DNA of 64,000 nt from assembly GCA_022824185.1 (NCBI GenBank), contig JAJEAU010000010.1, forward strand, positions 280,054-344,053, in the 5' to 3' direction. The notes beneath the pieces are model-generated. The model saw nothing but the letters and a program-made list of their open reading frames with translations, did not search any database and was not told the DNA's origin. The position numbers and the translations under genes were made by a program. The DNA is from Dehalococcoidia bacterium (GTDB lineage: Bacteria > Chloroflexota > Dehalococcoidia > Lucifugimonadales > Lucifugimonadaceae). Shown piece by piece: positions 17,396 to 25,618 of the stretch (the first letter of the stretch is position 1; each line of letters starts with the position of its first letter).

Positions 17396-18052
17396 TTGAT
17401 CAACTCATTGAGATTGTTGCCCGTCGTCATTTTGGCGGGTGCGTTGTCGTTGGGAGCGATTGCGTGTGGATCTGTTGACGACGGATTAGAGCCGACGCCA
17501 AGAGCTAGTGGGCCTTATTCGGTCGCTACCGATTTCTTGGTCGTTACTCCGACCTCCATCGAACCGCCGGAGGGTTGGTGGAACCCGATTGGCGAGAGAG
17601 AGCTTCGACTGCTGGACAACACGTTGACGGGTATTCGGATGTGGGGCAACTGCGTTTGGTACAACGACGATCCATCGCCGTCGACGGAGAAGGCGGTGAG
17701 AGCGTCGCTGGCCGATGTGATCGGATCGCCGGTGGCGGTTGAGATCGGGATAGTCGAGAGCGCCGATCTGAGTTTGATATGCGACAGGTTTTTTGCGTCG
17801 GTCGCAACTTTCGAGATCGAGGTTTCGGAGGGACGTAGAGCAGCGCTGGCGTCTGAAATGATGATCGACCTGATGGATTCCTGCGTATCGTTTTATCGCG
17901 AACCTGATCCTGCACTGGGCTATCGGATCGCGATCACGTTTATCGATATGTTGTGGATGCTCGAACAGGATGCGCCGCGTTGGTGGCGCCGCGATTTATG
18001 GGGCGTCCGCGAGTGGTGCGATGGTGTGGTCGAGGGTGCGGTCGCGAGTTAG
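17396..18052 (+). CDS. Lipoprotein of unknown function
   Basis: 218 residues with a TTG start one base after the pepA stop, hence likely translationally coupled. Residues 1-23 are a signal peptide ending in the lipobox LGAIAC, so Cys24 would be lipidated by Lgt and the protein anchored outside the membrane. A Pro and Thr-containing linker (to about 55) leads to a globular region with four Cys (about 84, 131, 162 and 206). I recognise no family. Its job beside the aminopeptidase gene is unclear. Confidence 0.65.
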   Translation: MINSLRLLPVVILAGALSLGAIACGSVDDGLEPTPRASGPYSVATDFLVVTPTSIEPPEGWWNPIGERELRLLDNTLTGIRMWGNCVWYNDDPSPSTEKAVRASLADVIGSPVAVEIGIVESADLSLICDRFFASVATFEIEVSEGRRAALASEMMIDLMDSCVSFYREPDPALGYRIAITFIDMLWMLEQDAPRWWRRDLWGVREWCDGVVEGAVAS

Positions 18053-18101
18053 CAACCCGCGATTTGGCGCTTCGCCGCTCAGTTGATCAAGACTTTACGT
18101 C

Positions 18102-18857
18102 TCAGATCGGCATGATCGTGGTGTCGAGGGTGATTTCGGCGATGAGGATTGCGCCGACGGCTATGCTCAATCCACCTGCTGCCAAGACGACGTAACGGTT
18201 GAGATTCTGCTTTGCGGATGAGAATCTGAAGGGGAGGGCGAGTACCAGTGTTAGACCAGCCATGGAGATCATGGTGCCGATGCTGAATAGCACGATGTAG
18301 CCGATGCCGACCCACGCGGCGTCGATAGTGGGCACCAGAGCAACCATCACCGCTGCGCTTCCGGCGAGTCCATGGACGATGCCGATGACGAAGGATTTGA
18401 CGCGGAAGACCGGTTTGCCAAGGATGAAGAAGCTATTGTGACTACCGCGGTCGATTTCGTGTCGTGCGGAGGGTTCGTGAGAGGCGTGGATGTGGACGTG
18501 CGGCTGCTTGACATGGCTATGTTGGTGGATGTGTAGGTTGCCCCGGAGCACGTTCCAAGCGGCGCTGACGCCGAGGTAGATGAGCATGACCGCGACACCT
18601 AGTTCAAGGTACGGAGCCACGCTTTCGTATCGATCGAGGACAACGCCTTTGACGAGAAGAATGATTGTGCCTAGGACGAGAAGCGGGAGTGAGTGTCCCG
18701 CTCCCCAGGATGCCCCGATCCAGATCGACTGCCAGAGGTTTCGCTCTTTGTCGACTATGTTGGCAACGGCCACGACGTGGTCGGCGTCGGTGGCATGTTT
18801 AAGTCCGAGGAGAAACCCGAAGGTCAAGACCGCGACAAATCCGAAGGTTATGTCCAT
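18102..18857 (-). CDS. Nickel/cobalt transporter, NiCoT/UreH-like
   Basis: 252 residues from the ATG at 18857; in-frame codons upstream run antisense through the tRNA genes and are not coding. The signature HATDADH (21-27) in the first helix is the HxxxxDH Ni2+/Co2+ selectivity motif, and GASWGAGHSLPLL (48-60) corresponds to the second conserved helix. A cytoplasmic loop (109-140) is rich in His (HIHQHSH, HVHIHASH) and probably gathers metal. Six to seven membrane spans are visible. No urease or hydrogenase gene is near, so the metal's use is unknown. The same orientation as two upstream tRNAs allows read-through. Confidence 0.82.
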   Translation of the reverse strand: MDITFGFVAVLTFGFLLGLKHATDADHVVAVANIVDKERNLWQSIWIGASWGAGHSLPLLVLGTIILLVKGVVLDRYESVAPYLELGVAVMLIYLGVSAAWNVLRGNLHIHQHSHVKQPHVHIHASHEPSARHEIDRGSHNSFFILGKPVFRVKSFVIGIVHGLAGSAAVMVALVPTIDAAWVGIGYIVLFSIGTMISMAGLTLVLALPFRFSSAKQNLNRYVVLAAGGLSIAVGAILIAEITLDTTIMPI

Positions 18858-18940
18858 GGTTGTCGAGTGGGGTGTGTGAATCGAACTACGAACACGGAGA
18901 ATGTTGGGGAAATCTGGTGGTGCGAGTTCGAAGAATTGGG

Positions 18941-19016
18941 TGGCACGCCCGGAGGGATTCGAACCCCCGACCCTCTGGTTCGAAGCCAGATGCTCTGTCC
19001 CCTGAGCTACGGGCGC
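18941..19016 (-). tRNA. tRNA-Arg (anticodon TCG)
   Basis: The minus strand folds as a 76-base cloverleaf. The acceptor GCGCCCG pairs with CGGGCGT, with a G-T at the first pair. The anticodon stem TCTGG/CCAGA holds the loop CTTCGAA, giving anticodon TCG for CGA codons. The T-loop TTCGAAT and an encoded CCA end are present. It lies 28 bases downstream of tRNA-His, so both are likely one transcript. Confidence 0.95.
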
Positions 19017-19044
19017 ATGGATATCCTCGGAAAAGCAAAGTGAG

Positions 19045-19121
19045 TGGGGTGGACGGAGGGAGTCGAACCCTCGATCTTCAGGGCCACAACCTGACGTGTT
19101 AACCGCTACACTACGCCCACC
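19045..19121 (-). tRNA. tRNA-His (anticodon GTG)
   Basis: The minus strand folds as a 77-base cloverleaf with acceptor GTGGGCG/CGTCCAC, anticodon stem TCAGG/CCTGA and loop TTGTGGC, anticodon GTG. The extra 5' G (-1) typical of tRNA-His is encoded at 19121 and faces C73. CCA is encoded. A possible -10 box, TAGAAT, lies about 36 bases upstream at 19157-19162. Confidence 0.95.
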
Positions 19122-19289
19122 ACGGGATTGCATTCGCGAGGTTTGCGTCATTCACGATTCTAAATCAGACAACCCCCGTGTTTTTGGCACAGAGTATGCG
19201 TCGATGCCTGCCCGCGAACGAAGATGCCTTTCTTGCATTGGTATCGCGTTGCTAGAATTGCCGCATCAACTAGCGAGAGGATGCTCGAA

Positions 19290-20438
19290 ATGAAGATCGT
19301 CGATGTAAAACCGATGATTGTTGAGAATGATCCGCCTTACATCGGTGGCAAGCACTTGGTGTTCGTCCAAGTAATCACCGACGAGGGAGTCATCGGGTTG
19401 GGAGAGCGGGTAACCGGTAGCGGGTATTCGGGAAACCCGGCGGATCTGGGTTCGATCCTCTCGTTGATGGGCGAGTTCGGACGGTACGTGCTGATCGGAG
19501 AGAATCCGTTCAACATTGAGTTGCTTTGGCAGAGGATGTACGCCGAGCGACATGACTTTCGGCACCCGAGTTTGTACGCTACGCCGGTGATCAGCGCGTT
19601 GGAGATGGCGCTGTGGGACATCGTGGGTAAGGCGACCGGCCAGCCGATCTACAACCTGCTAGGCGGGAAGTTCCACGAGAAGCTGCGAGCGTATGCGTAT
19701 ATGCCGCAACCGGAAGGCGGCTTCATGGCAAACCCGGAAGCGGCGGGGCCGATTGCTGAGAAGTTGCTGTCGGAAGGAAACACGGCCTGCAAGATCGACC
19801 CATTTACTCCGTTATTCCCGGGGCCGCGGGATGTCGGTTTGCCCGAAATCACGCAGGCGGCGAAGATATGGAAGGCGATCCGGGATGCCGTCGGAAATGA
19901 ACTCGAAGTGGGGATAGGCACTCACGGTCAGTTGACGACGTATAGTGCGATCCGGGTTGCGGACTTTCTCGAGGAGTACCACCCGTTCTGGTTTGAAGAG
20001 CCAGTGCCGCCAGAGAACATCGAGGAGATGGCGCGGGTCGCCGCGCACACGTCGATTCCGATTGCGACGGGCGAGCGATTGGTGACCAAGTTCGAGTTCT
20101 CGAACCTGCTGGAGAAGCAGGCGGCGCAGATCATTCAGTTAGATCTTGGTCAGTGCGGCGGGATTATGGAATCGAAGAAGATCGCGGCGATTGCGGAGGC
20201 GCACTACGCGGTGATCGCCCCTCACATGTACTGCGGTCCGATAGCAGCGGCTGCGGCAATTCAGCTTGACACCTGCTCACCGAACTTCATGATCGCGGAG
20301 GCGAACCAAGGGCCGTTACACAAGATCATCTTCAAGGAACCGGTGGTGTTCGAGAACGGGTATTACATCCCGCCGACGGGACCGGGGTTGGGAGTTGAGT
20401 TGGATATGGATGTGGTTAAGGGGAGGTTGGTGGGGTGA
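19290..20438 (+). CDS. Enolase-superfamily protein with altered first metal ligand
   Basis: 382 residues from the ATG at 19290, with GAGAGG nine bases before it. The capping domain carries 'DEGVIGLGERV'. The barrel has KIDPF (Lys168), Glu236 in WFEEP, Glu262 in ATGER, LDLGQ (Asp285) and IAPHMY (His312). The position of the first metal ligand reads GIGTHGQ (208-214), so the expected Asp is Gly210 while the following His212 is kept. The other paralogue in this window (2988-4160) has DAHG there. The protein may belong to a subgroup with another ligand arrangement. Dehydratase or epimerase of a sugar acid is likely; substrate unknown. Confidence 0.82.
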   Translation: MKIVDVKPMIVENDPPYIGGKHLVFVQVITDEGVIGLGERVTGSGYSGNPADLGSILSLMGEFGRYVLIGENPFNIELLWQRMYAERHDFRHPSLYATPVISALEMALWDIVGKATGQPIYNLLGGKFHEKLRAYAYMPQPEGGFMANPEAAGPIAEKLLSEGNTACKIDPFTPLFPGPRDVGLPEITQAAKIWKAIRDAVGNELEVGIGTHGQLTTYSAIRVADFLEEYHPFWFEEPVPPENIEEMARVAAHTSIPIATGERLVTKFEFSNLLEKQAAQIIQLDLGQCGGIMESKKIAAIAEAHYAVIAPHMYCGPIAAAAAIQLDTCSPNFMIAEANQGPLHKIIFKEPVVFENGYYIPPTGPGLGVELDMDVVKGRLVG

Positions 20439-20439
20439 G

Positions 20440-20883
20440 TTAGTTCTCGTCTTTGCCGTTGCGACGTGCCGCTTGTTCCTCTCGTTCTAGTTGTCGGCCG
20501 AGATTAACACCCTTCTCAAATTCTTCTTTGAGCCGCGCTTCGGCTTTTTCCCGCTCCTTGATCCTGTCTTTGGCTTGCTTGGCTCGGTACCATTCTCTGA
20601 GAACCATCAGTACCTCCAGTTCGATGATTGTTGCTACAGCGGCGACGAAAATCAATGGTGCAGCGCCGCTGGTGACGTTGACGATGATGTTTGCAATGTT
20701 ATCGTGCGTCGAGCTTGACTCTTCGGTCCACCACAAGAGGAACACGAGCGGCGCGGTGTGGGTTACTAGGAGCAGGTAGAACCACGGACCGAAATCCACG
20801 GACACGCTCCAGATCGAAACGCGACGTTCGGAAGCATCGACGGCAATGTCGGCCAGTTGTTCTTCGCGCTCTTGTTCACGCAT
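20440..20883 (-). CDS. Small membrane protein with C-terminal coiled coil
   Basis: 147 residues. The N-terminal 20 residues are charged. Two membrane spans lie at about 31-52 and 73-95, and a long helix rich in Arg, Lys and Glu (about 97-140, e.g. RIKEREKAEARLKEEF) should form a cytoplasmic coiled coil. No known family. It ends one base after the convergent enolase-family gene stop. The DNA before its start contains the palindrome TGGAG-GAA-CTCCA, but no clear promoter. Confidence 0.6.
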   Translation of the reverse strand: MREQEREEQLADIAVDASERRVSIWSVSVDFGPWFYLLLVTHTAPLVFLLWWTEESSSTHDNIANIIVNVTSGAAPLIFVAAVATIIELEVLMVLREWYRAKQAKDRIKEREKAEARLKEEFEKGVNLGRQLEREEQAARRNGKDEN

Positions 20884-20991
20884 GAATCCATTTTATAGCA
20901 CATTAGTGGAGTTCCTCCAGTCAGAATGTCACAAAATCTCGAACGTCGCCGAGAAGGGCTTAGGGTAACGACGGGATTGTCGGTTACGGAG

Positions 20992-22146
20992 TTACAGCGA
21001 TAGCAGTTCCGAAATCACGGTTTCGAGTCTGGTGGCGAGAACTTCAACCTGCTCTGCGGCATCTCCATGCTCAACGTACCACCCTTTAATATGCCACCCT
21101 GCAGGCTTATAGACAGGCTTTGTGAATTCATCGTTCTTGAATTGATCGACCCATCGCTCAAGAACGTCACGCAACTCATTTTCGGGTGGTGCGTCGTCGC
21201 CAAAGAGCGCGGTACCAAACGTGAATTCCCTACTACCTCCCCACCCGCTTTCGACCGACGGCAAACACAACCAAGCAACTGTAATCGGCGGTCGCCGGAG
21301 CTCACATCGAATACGGATAGTGACTGAGGTAGTCCCCCAACTTAGAGTGGCGCCAGAAGCTCCTGCCGTATCCAAAAGACGTTCTGCGGCCGATCGAGAA
21401 CCATCTTCGTCGAATTCACCTAAGAAGGTGTCGCGCGTCAGGTTTTGACGGGATCCAGAAGAACGGGAGGCTGTGACGTTGGCGACTCTGCCTATTACGC
21501 GTGGGACTAAAGTTTGTGAAGATTGTCCCTTGAACTGCTTGATCTCGACCGCCAGTACCTCGACGTTTGGCATTTGAGCATTGAGGAACATCACGATTCG
21601 TTCGAGTTCGTCAGGTATCTCGTCAGCCACGAAGAGCAGGCGCATTTTCCGAGCGGTCAGGTTTGTTTGGACCTTTTCCCAAAATTGGTCAGCATCCCTC
21701 TCATCGTCTGTTTCGAGTAACTCGCGAAGTCGATCACCAGGATCAACATCGTCTTCTGACGCGGTTTCTTCAAACGTTTGCCGCAGTTCTTCTGCCGTCC
21801 AGGTTTGCGGGGCGTTTGCCGCGTAGTCGAGCATTTGTCCGACGATTGTCCGACGGATTTCCGAGTTGGATCCCCGTTTGACCTCGACGAGAGTCGGCAC
21901 CGCATCTTGATCGACGATTAAGTGATCAACAGACCATCGAGCACCAGATTCAGACGAGTCGGCGATGCCTTTTTCGCGAGTAATCAGAAGCCATCGACGC
22001 GGATCGCCCGGACGTATCTGTTCGCCGTCGAGCAACTCAGGATGCTCAGCGATTAGGGCCTGCAACTCGTCTTCGTTAGAGAATCTTTCCTCTAGTAGGG
22101 GGTCAAGCGATCCTGTTTCAGTCTTGTTGTAGATGCGTTCAGCCAT
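20992..22146 (-). CDS. PD-(D/E)XK nuclease-like protein
   Basis: 384 residues. Residues 69-110 show the restriction-like pattern: SVDHLIVD (Asp74), a strand with VEVKRG (Glu88, Lys90), then a helix with GQMLDYA (Gln104, Tyr108). This combination is typical of PD-(D/E)XK enzymes of the NucS/DUF91-like kind. The rest, with 'MRLLFVADEIPDELERIVMFLN' (about 168-190), recurs in proteins that read like predicted defence or repair nucleases. The C-terminal half (about 230-384) I do not recognise; it may bind a partner or DNA. It stands alone, with a terminator-like hairpin upstream, so it is probably its own unit. Confidence 0.7.
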   Translation of the reverse strand: MAERIYNKTETGSLDPLLEERFSNEDELQALIAEHPELLDGEQIRPGDPRRWLLITREKGIADSSESGARWSVDHLIVDQDAVPTLVEVKRGSNSEIRRTIVGQMLDYAANAPQTWTAEELRQTFEETASEDDVDPGDRLRELLETDDERDADQFWEKVQTNLTARKMRLLFVADEIPDELERIVMFLNAQMPNVEVLAVEIKQFKGQSSQTLVPRVIGRVANVTASRSSGSRQNLTRDTFLGEFDEDGSRSAAERLLDTAGASGATLSWGTTSVTIRIRCELRRPPITVAWLCLPSVESGWGGSREFTFGTALFGDDAPPENELRDVLERWVDQFKNDEFTKPVYKPAGWHIKGWYVEHGDAAEQVEVLATRLETVISELLSL

Positions 22147-22216
22147 GCCGTGTTTGCTGGACCGCTACTGGCGAAGGCGCAAGGTATTCGCTTTGCGGAC
22201 CCTTTGTCCTTCGAAA

Positions 22217-22240
22217 GTTTCCCCCTCGAGCGGGGGAAAC
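22217..22240 (-). terminator. Hairpin terminator after the RraA-family gene
   Basis: GTTTCCCCC (22217-22225) and GGGGGAAAC (22232-22240) pair perfectly over nine bases with a six-base loop. On the minus strand it starts 17 bases after the RraA-family stop and is followed by TTTCG. It separates this gene from the nuclease gene downstream. Confidence 0.6.
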
Positions 22241-22256
22241 CCGATTGGCGTGTTGG

Positions 22257-22988
22257 TTACTTGAGACTGTCCAAATACTCCTGCATCATCGCATCCGTCG
22301 GCGGGTAGTATCTACCCGGTCGAACGTTCTCGGCGAGGATCTTTTCTTTGACGTAGCCTTCGACGCCTTCGTGTTCTTCGACCCAGACGACGGCTTCTTC
22401 GGCGAACCATGATGGGACTACTACGCAGCCGTCGTCATCGCCTACGATCACATCGCCGGGGCGGACTAGCGCGCCGCCGCATTGGATGTCGCAGTTCTCG
22501 TATGCGGGGTCGGCCCAGGGGCGTCCGCCGTAGGGGGAGCGCTCTTGGGCGTAGACAGCGAAGCCGTAGTCTTCGTCTTCGAGCACGCCGAGGTCACGGA
22601 TTGCGCCGTCGGTGACTAGACCGTCAGCTTTGTTCATCTTGAGCTGCATGAGCTTGACGTCGCCGGCAACTGCCGCCCATTGTTTGCCCATCAGGTCGGC
22701 CACTAGGACGTCGCCAGGACCGCATCGTGCCATGGCCTGGTACTCGGGTGAGTTTTCGCCGCGCTTGGCCTCGGCGTCGAGGTCTGGTCGGGGAGGAAGG
22801 AATCGGAGAGTGCGAGCTCTGGCCGCGAGGCGTTTTCCGGGTGTGAAGTTCCGGACGCCTTCCATGAAGGGCAAGGGCACGCCAGCTACGTTGGCAACTG
22901 CGGCCCAAGTCGTGGCGACGGGCAGCTTTCGGAAGCGGTCGAGAATGTCGTCTGAGACGTCGACAGGTGCGAAGGATCGATCAGCCAT
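22257..22988 (-). CDS. RraA-family protein (HMG/CHA aldolase-like)
   Basis: 243 residues. The family core is visible: [12 protein letters not shown], '[15 protein letters not shown]' with the Arg-Asp pair used for metal and substrate, and '[16 protein letters not shown]' near the end. Members are either 4-hydroxy-4-methyl-2-oxoglutarate/4-carboxy-4-hydroxy-2-oxoadipate aldolases or regulators of RNase E. With no aromatic ring-cleavage genes here, and several sugar-acid enzymes around, an aldolase or related lyase role is the better guess. Length is slightly above the usual 160-230. Confidence 0.85.
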   Translation of the reverse strand: MADRSFAPVDVSDDILDRFRKLPVATTWAAVANVAGVPLPFMEGVRNFTPGKRLAARARTLRFLPPRPDLDAEAKRGENSPEYQAMARCGPGDVLVADLMGKQWAAVAGDVKLMQLKMNKADGLVTDGAIRDLGVLEDEDYGFAVYAQERSPYGGRPWADPAYENCDIQCGGALVRPGDVIVGDDDGCVVVPSWFAEEAVVWVEEHEGVEGYVKEKILAENVRPGRYYPPTDAMMQEYLDSLK

Positions 22989-23171
22989 GGGTATTGGAAC
23001 CTTTCTGAGTTGAGCAGGTTTGCGGTTAGCGTTGATGATGATACTTCAGGGCGATCGAGCCCGTAACAAATCGGTGCACGTGCCGAAGTACTGCTCGGAC
23101 GGGACGCGATTAAAGGTGTCGATTGAGTCTCACGCAACCGGATCCGCATTGCGTCAGAAAGCGTGTTGCGG

Positions 23172-23651
23172 TTATCGGTTTTCGCGGGATTTGATGGCGG
23201 TGATGACTTCGTCGACGTGCATGCGACCGATCGGGCCGGATGCGTAAAGCGAACCGAAGACTACGCCGCCTCGCGAGATGAGGAGCTCGGTTGGTTGCAT
23301 GTAGCGGCCGTGATGGTCGGTTGTCCACCATGCGCCGATGCCTTCGAAGTCGGACTCGTTCACGTTGTAAGCGACGGGGAATGTGAGTCCGAGTTCGTCG
23401 CGCATGGCTTTAACTTCGTCCTGAGTTCCGACGGTCGCCGCGATCACTTGCGCTCCGAGGTCAGTGAGTTCGTCGAGTTTTTCTTGGTAGCTAACCAGCT
23501 GCCTCCGGCAGTAGCTTCACCATTCGCCTCGGAAGAATAGCAGGGCGACGTAACGGGATGCCGTGCCGCGGGGCAACGTCAGTTCATCGCCGTCGACGAG
23601 TTTGAGATTGATTGGCGGTAGGCGGTCGCCTTGTTGGAGTTTTTCAGGCAT
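23172..23651 (-). CDS. Peroxiredoxin-like thioredoxin-fold protein with predicted selenocysteine (UxxC)
   Basis: 159 residues when the in-frame TGA at 23517-23519 (codon 45) is read as selenocysteine. Before it the frame gives a peroxiredoxin-like N-terminus ending LLFFRGEW; after it come SYCRRQL and a normal peroxiredoxin-like C-terminus (TELLISRGGVVFGS, SGPIGR). In this family the segment is FYRGxWCPYCxxQL, so the TGA lies exactly at the active-site Cys and forms a U45-x-x-C48 pair. The reading frame is otherwise perfect over 480 bases, and a hairpin of bacterial SECIS style follows the TGA. The ATG lies eight bases after the SulP stop, so the two are probably one operon. Likely a thiol peroxidase or disulfide reductase. 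A nonsense mutation is the alternative. Confidence 0.8.
23486..23503 (-). promoter_or_regulatory. Candidate bacterial SECIS element
   Basis: On the minus strand GGC AGCT GGTT AGCT ACC follows the TGA codon. AGCT pairs with AGCT, the outer GG pairs with CC across one C-A mismatch, and the loop is GGTT. A loop that begins with G about 20 bases after UGA fits the known bSECIS rules for SelB binding. A competing hairpin (CTGCC-GGA-GGCAG) nearer to the TGA is also possible. Confidence 0.5.
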
Positions 23652-23659
23652 GGGATTGA

Positions 23660-25465
23660 TTATCTAACTTGGCCGAGAGACGTATCTTCTTCGAGCAGGG
23701 ATTGACGCTGGTCGGACGAAGTCTCGCGTGCTGAGTCGTGGCCAAGCATGTTCAGTGCAACTACCTTGGCGTCGTCGAGGGTATCGACGATGTTCTCTTC
23801 CGGGACTTGATCGATGGCGTTGAGCGCTCGCAAGTTAATTTCGGGAACGCCGCCTAGACCGGTGAGGATGCACTGCGTGTTTTCGTGGACTGCGACGTCG
23901 ATCATCTGCTCGACAACGAGCGCGGCGGAGTCGTCGATATAAACGGTGTCGGAGAAGTCTAAGATAACGATCTCGTGTTCTCGTATGTCTTCGCTGATCG
24001 TCGTGATGAGGCTGCTTGAGGACGAGACGGTAAAGCTGCCACGGAGCGAAACCAATCCAACACTTGCGTCGAAGAGATCCATGTTTTTGGCCGCCCGAAA
24101 ACCGGCGAAAAAGATCTGGTCGAGGATCGGTACGGATATGACGCTGTCGAGTTCGAGTCTTTCGAGTTGTTTGGCGGTTGCCATGCCGGCCGCGATGAGC
24201 CCGATCGCGACGGCAGTCACCAAATCTAGGAATACGGTGAGGAACATCGTGATCACCATCACGATTAGATGTTCTCGTTGCACGCGGTGGATTCTTGTGA
24301 TGAATCGCCAGTCGATTATGTCCCAACCGACTTTTAGCAGAATGCCAGCAAGCGCGGCCAGGGGAATGTTGCCGACGTACTGACCTAGACCAAGGACGAG
24401 CGCCAAGAGGATGCCGGCCCTGATCGCGCCGGATACTGGAGTGCGACCACCGGCTCGTAGATTGACGACTGTGCCTAGAGTCGCGCCGGCACCGGGAAGA
24501 CCGCCGATGAATCCTGCGATAGTGTTTCCGATGCCTTGGCCCACGAGTTCCCGGTCCGGATTGTGCCGGGTACGCGTCATGGAGTCGGCGATCAACGAAG
24601 TCAGCAGACTATCGATGGATCCAAGGAGGGCAAGGATGAGAGCGGGTTGAATGGCTTTGACAAGGAATCCGCCGGATATCGTCGGTATCTGTAACGACGG
24701 GAAGCCGGTCGGCACCTCGCCAATCACTGCAGCATCGACGAACCAAAGGATGCCCAGTAACGTTCCCGTCGTAAGTGCAGCGAGTGTGGACGGGAAATAT
24801 CGATGTAGACGCTGAGGCCAAAGGACGCCGACGCCCAAGGTTGCGGCGGCGATGACTAGGGCACCGTAGTCGATGTCAGGGATGGCGTCTGGGATTGCCC
24901 GAATAGCACCGACGGGCCCACCGGACACACCGGCATGGCCCAGGAATGGCAAGATCTGCAAGATGATGATGATCACCCCGATGCCGGACATAAACCCGGA
25001 GATTACGGAGTATGGGGTGTACGCGACGAACCGACCAATCTTGAGGAGGCCGAGGAGGATCTGAATGATTCCGGCGAGAATGACGATGCTGAAGGCTTCG
25101 ACTAGGTTGTCGGGTCCGGCAAGAGTGACGACAGCGGCCATGGCGACGGCCATGGGACCAGTGGGACCGGATATTTGCGACTTGGTTCCGCCAAATACTG
25201 CGGCGAAAAACCCGACCGCAATTGCGCCATAAATCCCAGCCACTGCGCCGAGGCCTGAAGCGACACCGAAAGCAAGTGCCACGGGCAGTCCTACGACGGT
25301 CGCGGTTAATCCTCCGAAAACATCGCCTTTCAGAGTCGCTAGGTCGTAATTGAACCTCAAATTGTTCGCGATTTGCTGCAAATTTCGTTTGACTGGATAC
25401 CGTGTATCGTTTGGTTCGTCGAGACGGTATTTTACGTGCATTTCGTCAATCGTGTTTTCAGTCAC
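23660..25465 (-). CDS. SulP/SLC26-family anion transporter with STAS domain
   Basis: 601 residues. After an N-terminal cytoplasmic stretch (1-45) come about 12 hydrophobic segments, including the SulP marks GLTATVVGLPVALAFG, SGPTGPMAVAMA and 'GFIGGLPGAGATLGTVVNLRAGGRTP'. A STAS domain follows (about 445-560) with ILDFSDTVYIDDSAA. SulP proteins carry sulfate, bicarbonate or dicarboxylates, often with Na+ or H+. The TGPMA and GGLPG forms are also common in BicA-like bicarbonate carriers, so the substrate is open. The next gene of the operon is the predicted selenoprotein, which starts eight bases after this stop. Confidence 0.9.
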   Translation of the reverse strand: MTENTIDEMHVKYRLDEPNDTRYPVKRNLQQIANNLRFNYDLATLKGDVFGGLTATVVGLPVALAFGVASGLGAVAGIYGAIAVGFFAAVFGGTKSQISGPTGPMAVAMAAVVTLAGPDNLVEAFSIVILAGIIQILLGLLKIGRFVAYTPYSVISGFMSGIGVIIIILQILPFLGHAGVSGGPVGAIRAIPDAIPDIDYGALVIAAATLGVGVLWPQRLHRYFPSTLAALTTGTLLGILWFVDAAVIGEVPTGFPSLQIPTISGGFLVKAIQPALILALLGSIDSLLTSLIADSMTRTRHNPDRELVGQGIGNTIAGFIGGLPGAGATLGTVVNLRAGGRTPVSGAIRAGILLALVLGLGQYVGNIPLAALAGILLKVGWDIIDWRFITRIHRVQREHLIVMVITMFLTVFLDLVTAVAIGLIAAGMATAKQLERLELDSVISVPILDQIFFAGFRAAKNMDLFDASVGLVSLRGSFTVSSSSSLITTISEDIREHEIVILDFSDTVYIDDSAALVVEQMIDVAVHENTQCILTGLGGVPEINLRALNAIDQVPEENIVDTLDDAKVVALNMLGHDSARETSSDQRQSLLEEDTSLGQVR

Positions 25466-25618
25466 GCACGAAAAGCCAAGATGTACCGCTCTCGATGGTG
25501 TCGAAAACGGCGCGGTTTGCGGAATCGGTGTGGTATAAAGAGAGTTGGAATGGATGACAGACTGGGGCGGCGTGCAGTCGCGATTCGTGCCGCTTAATGA
25601 TTCGCAAGACAGGACGAA

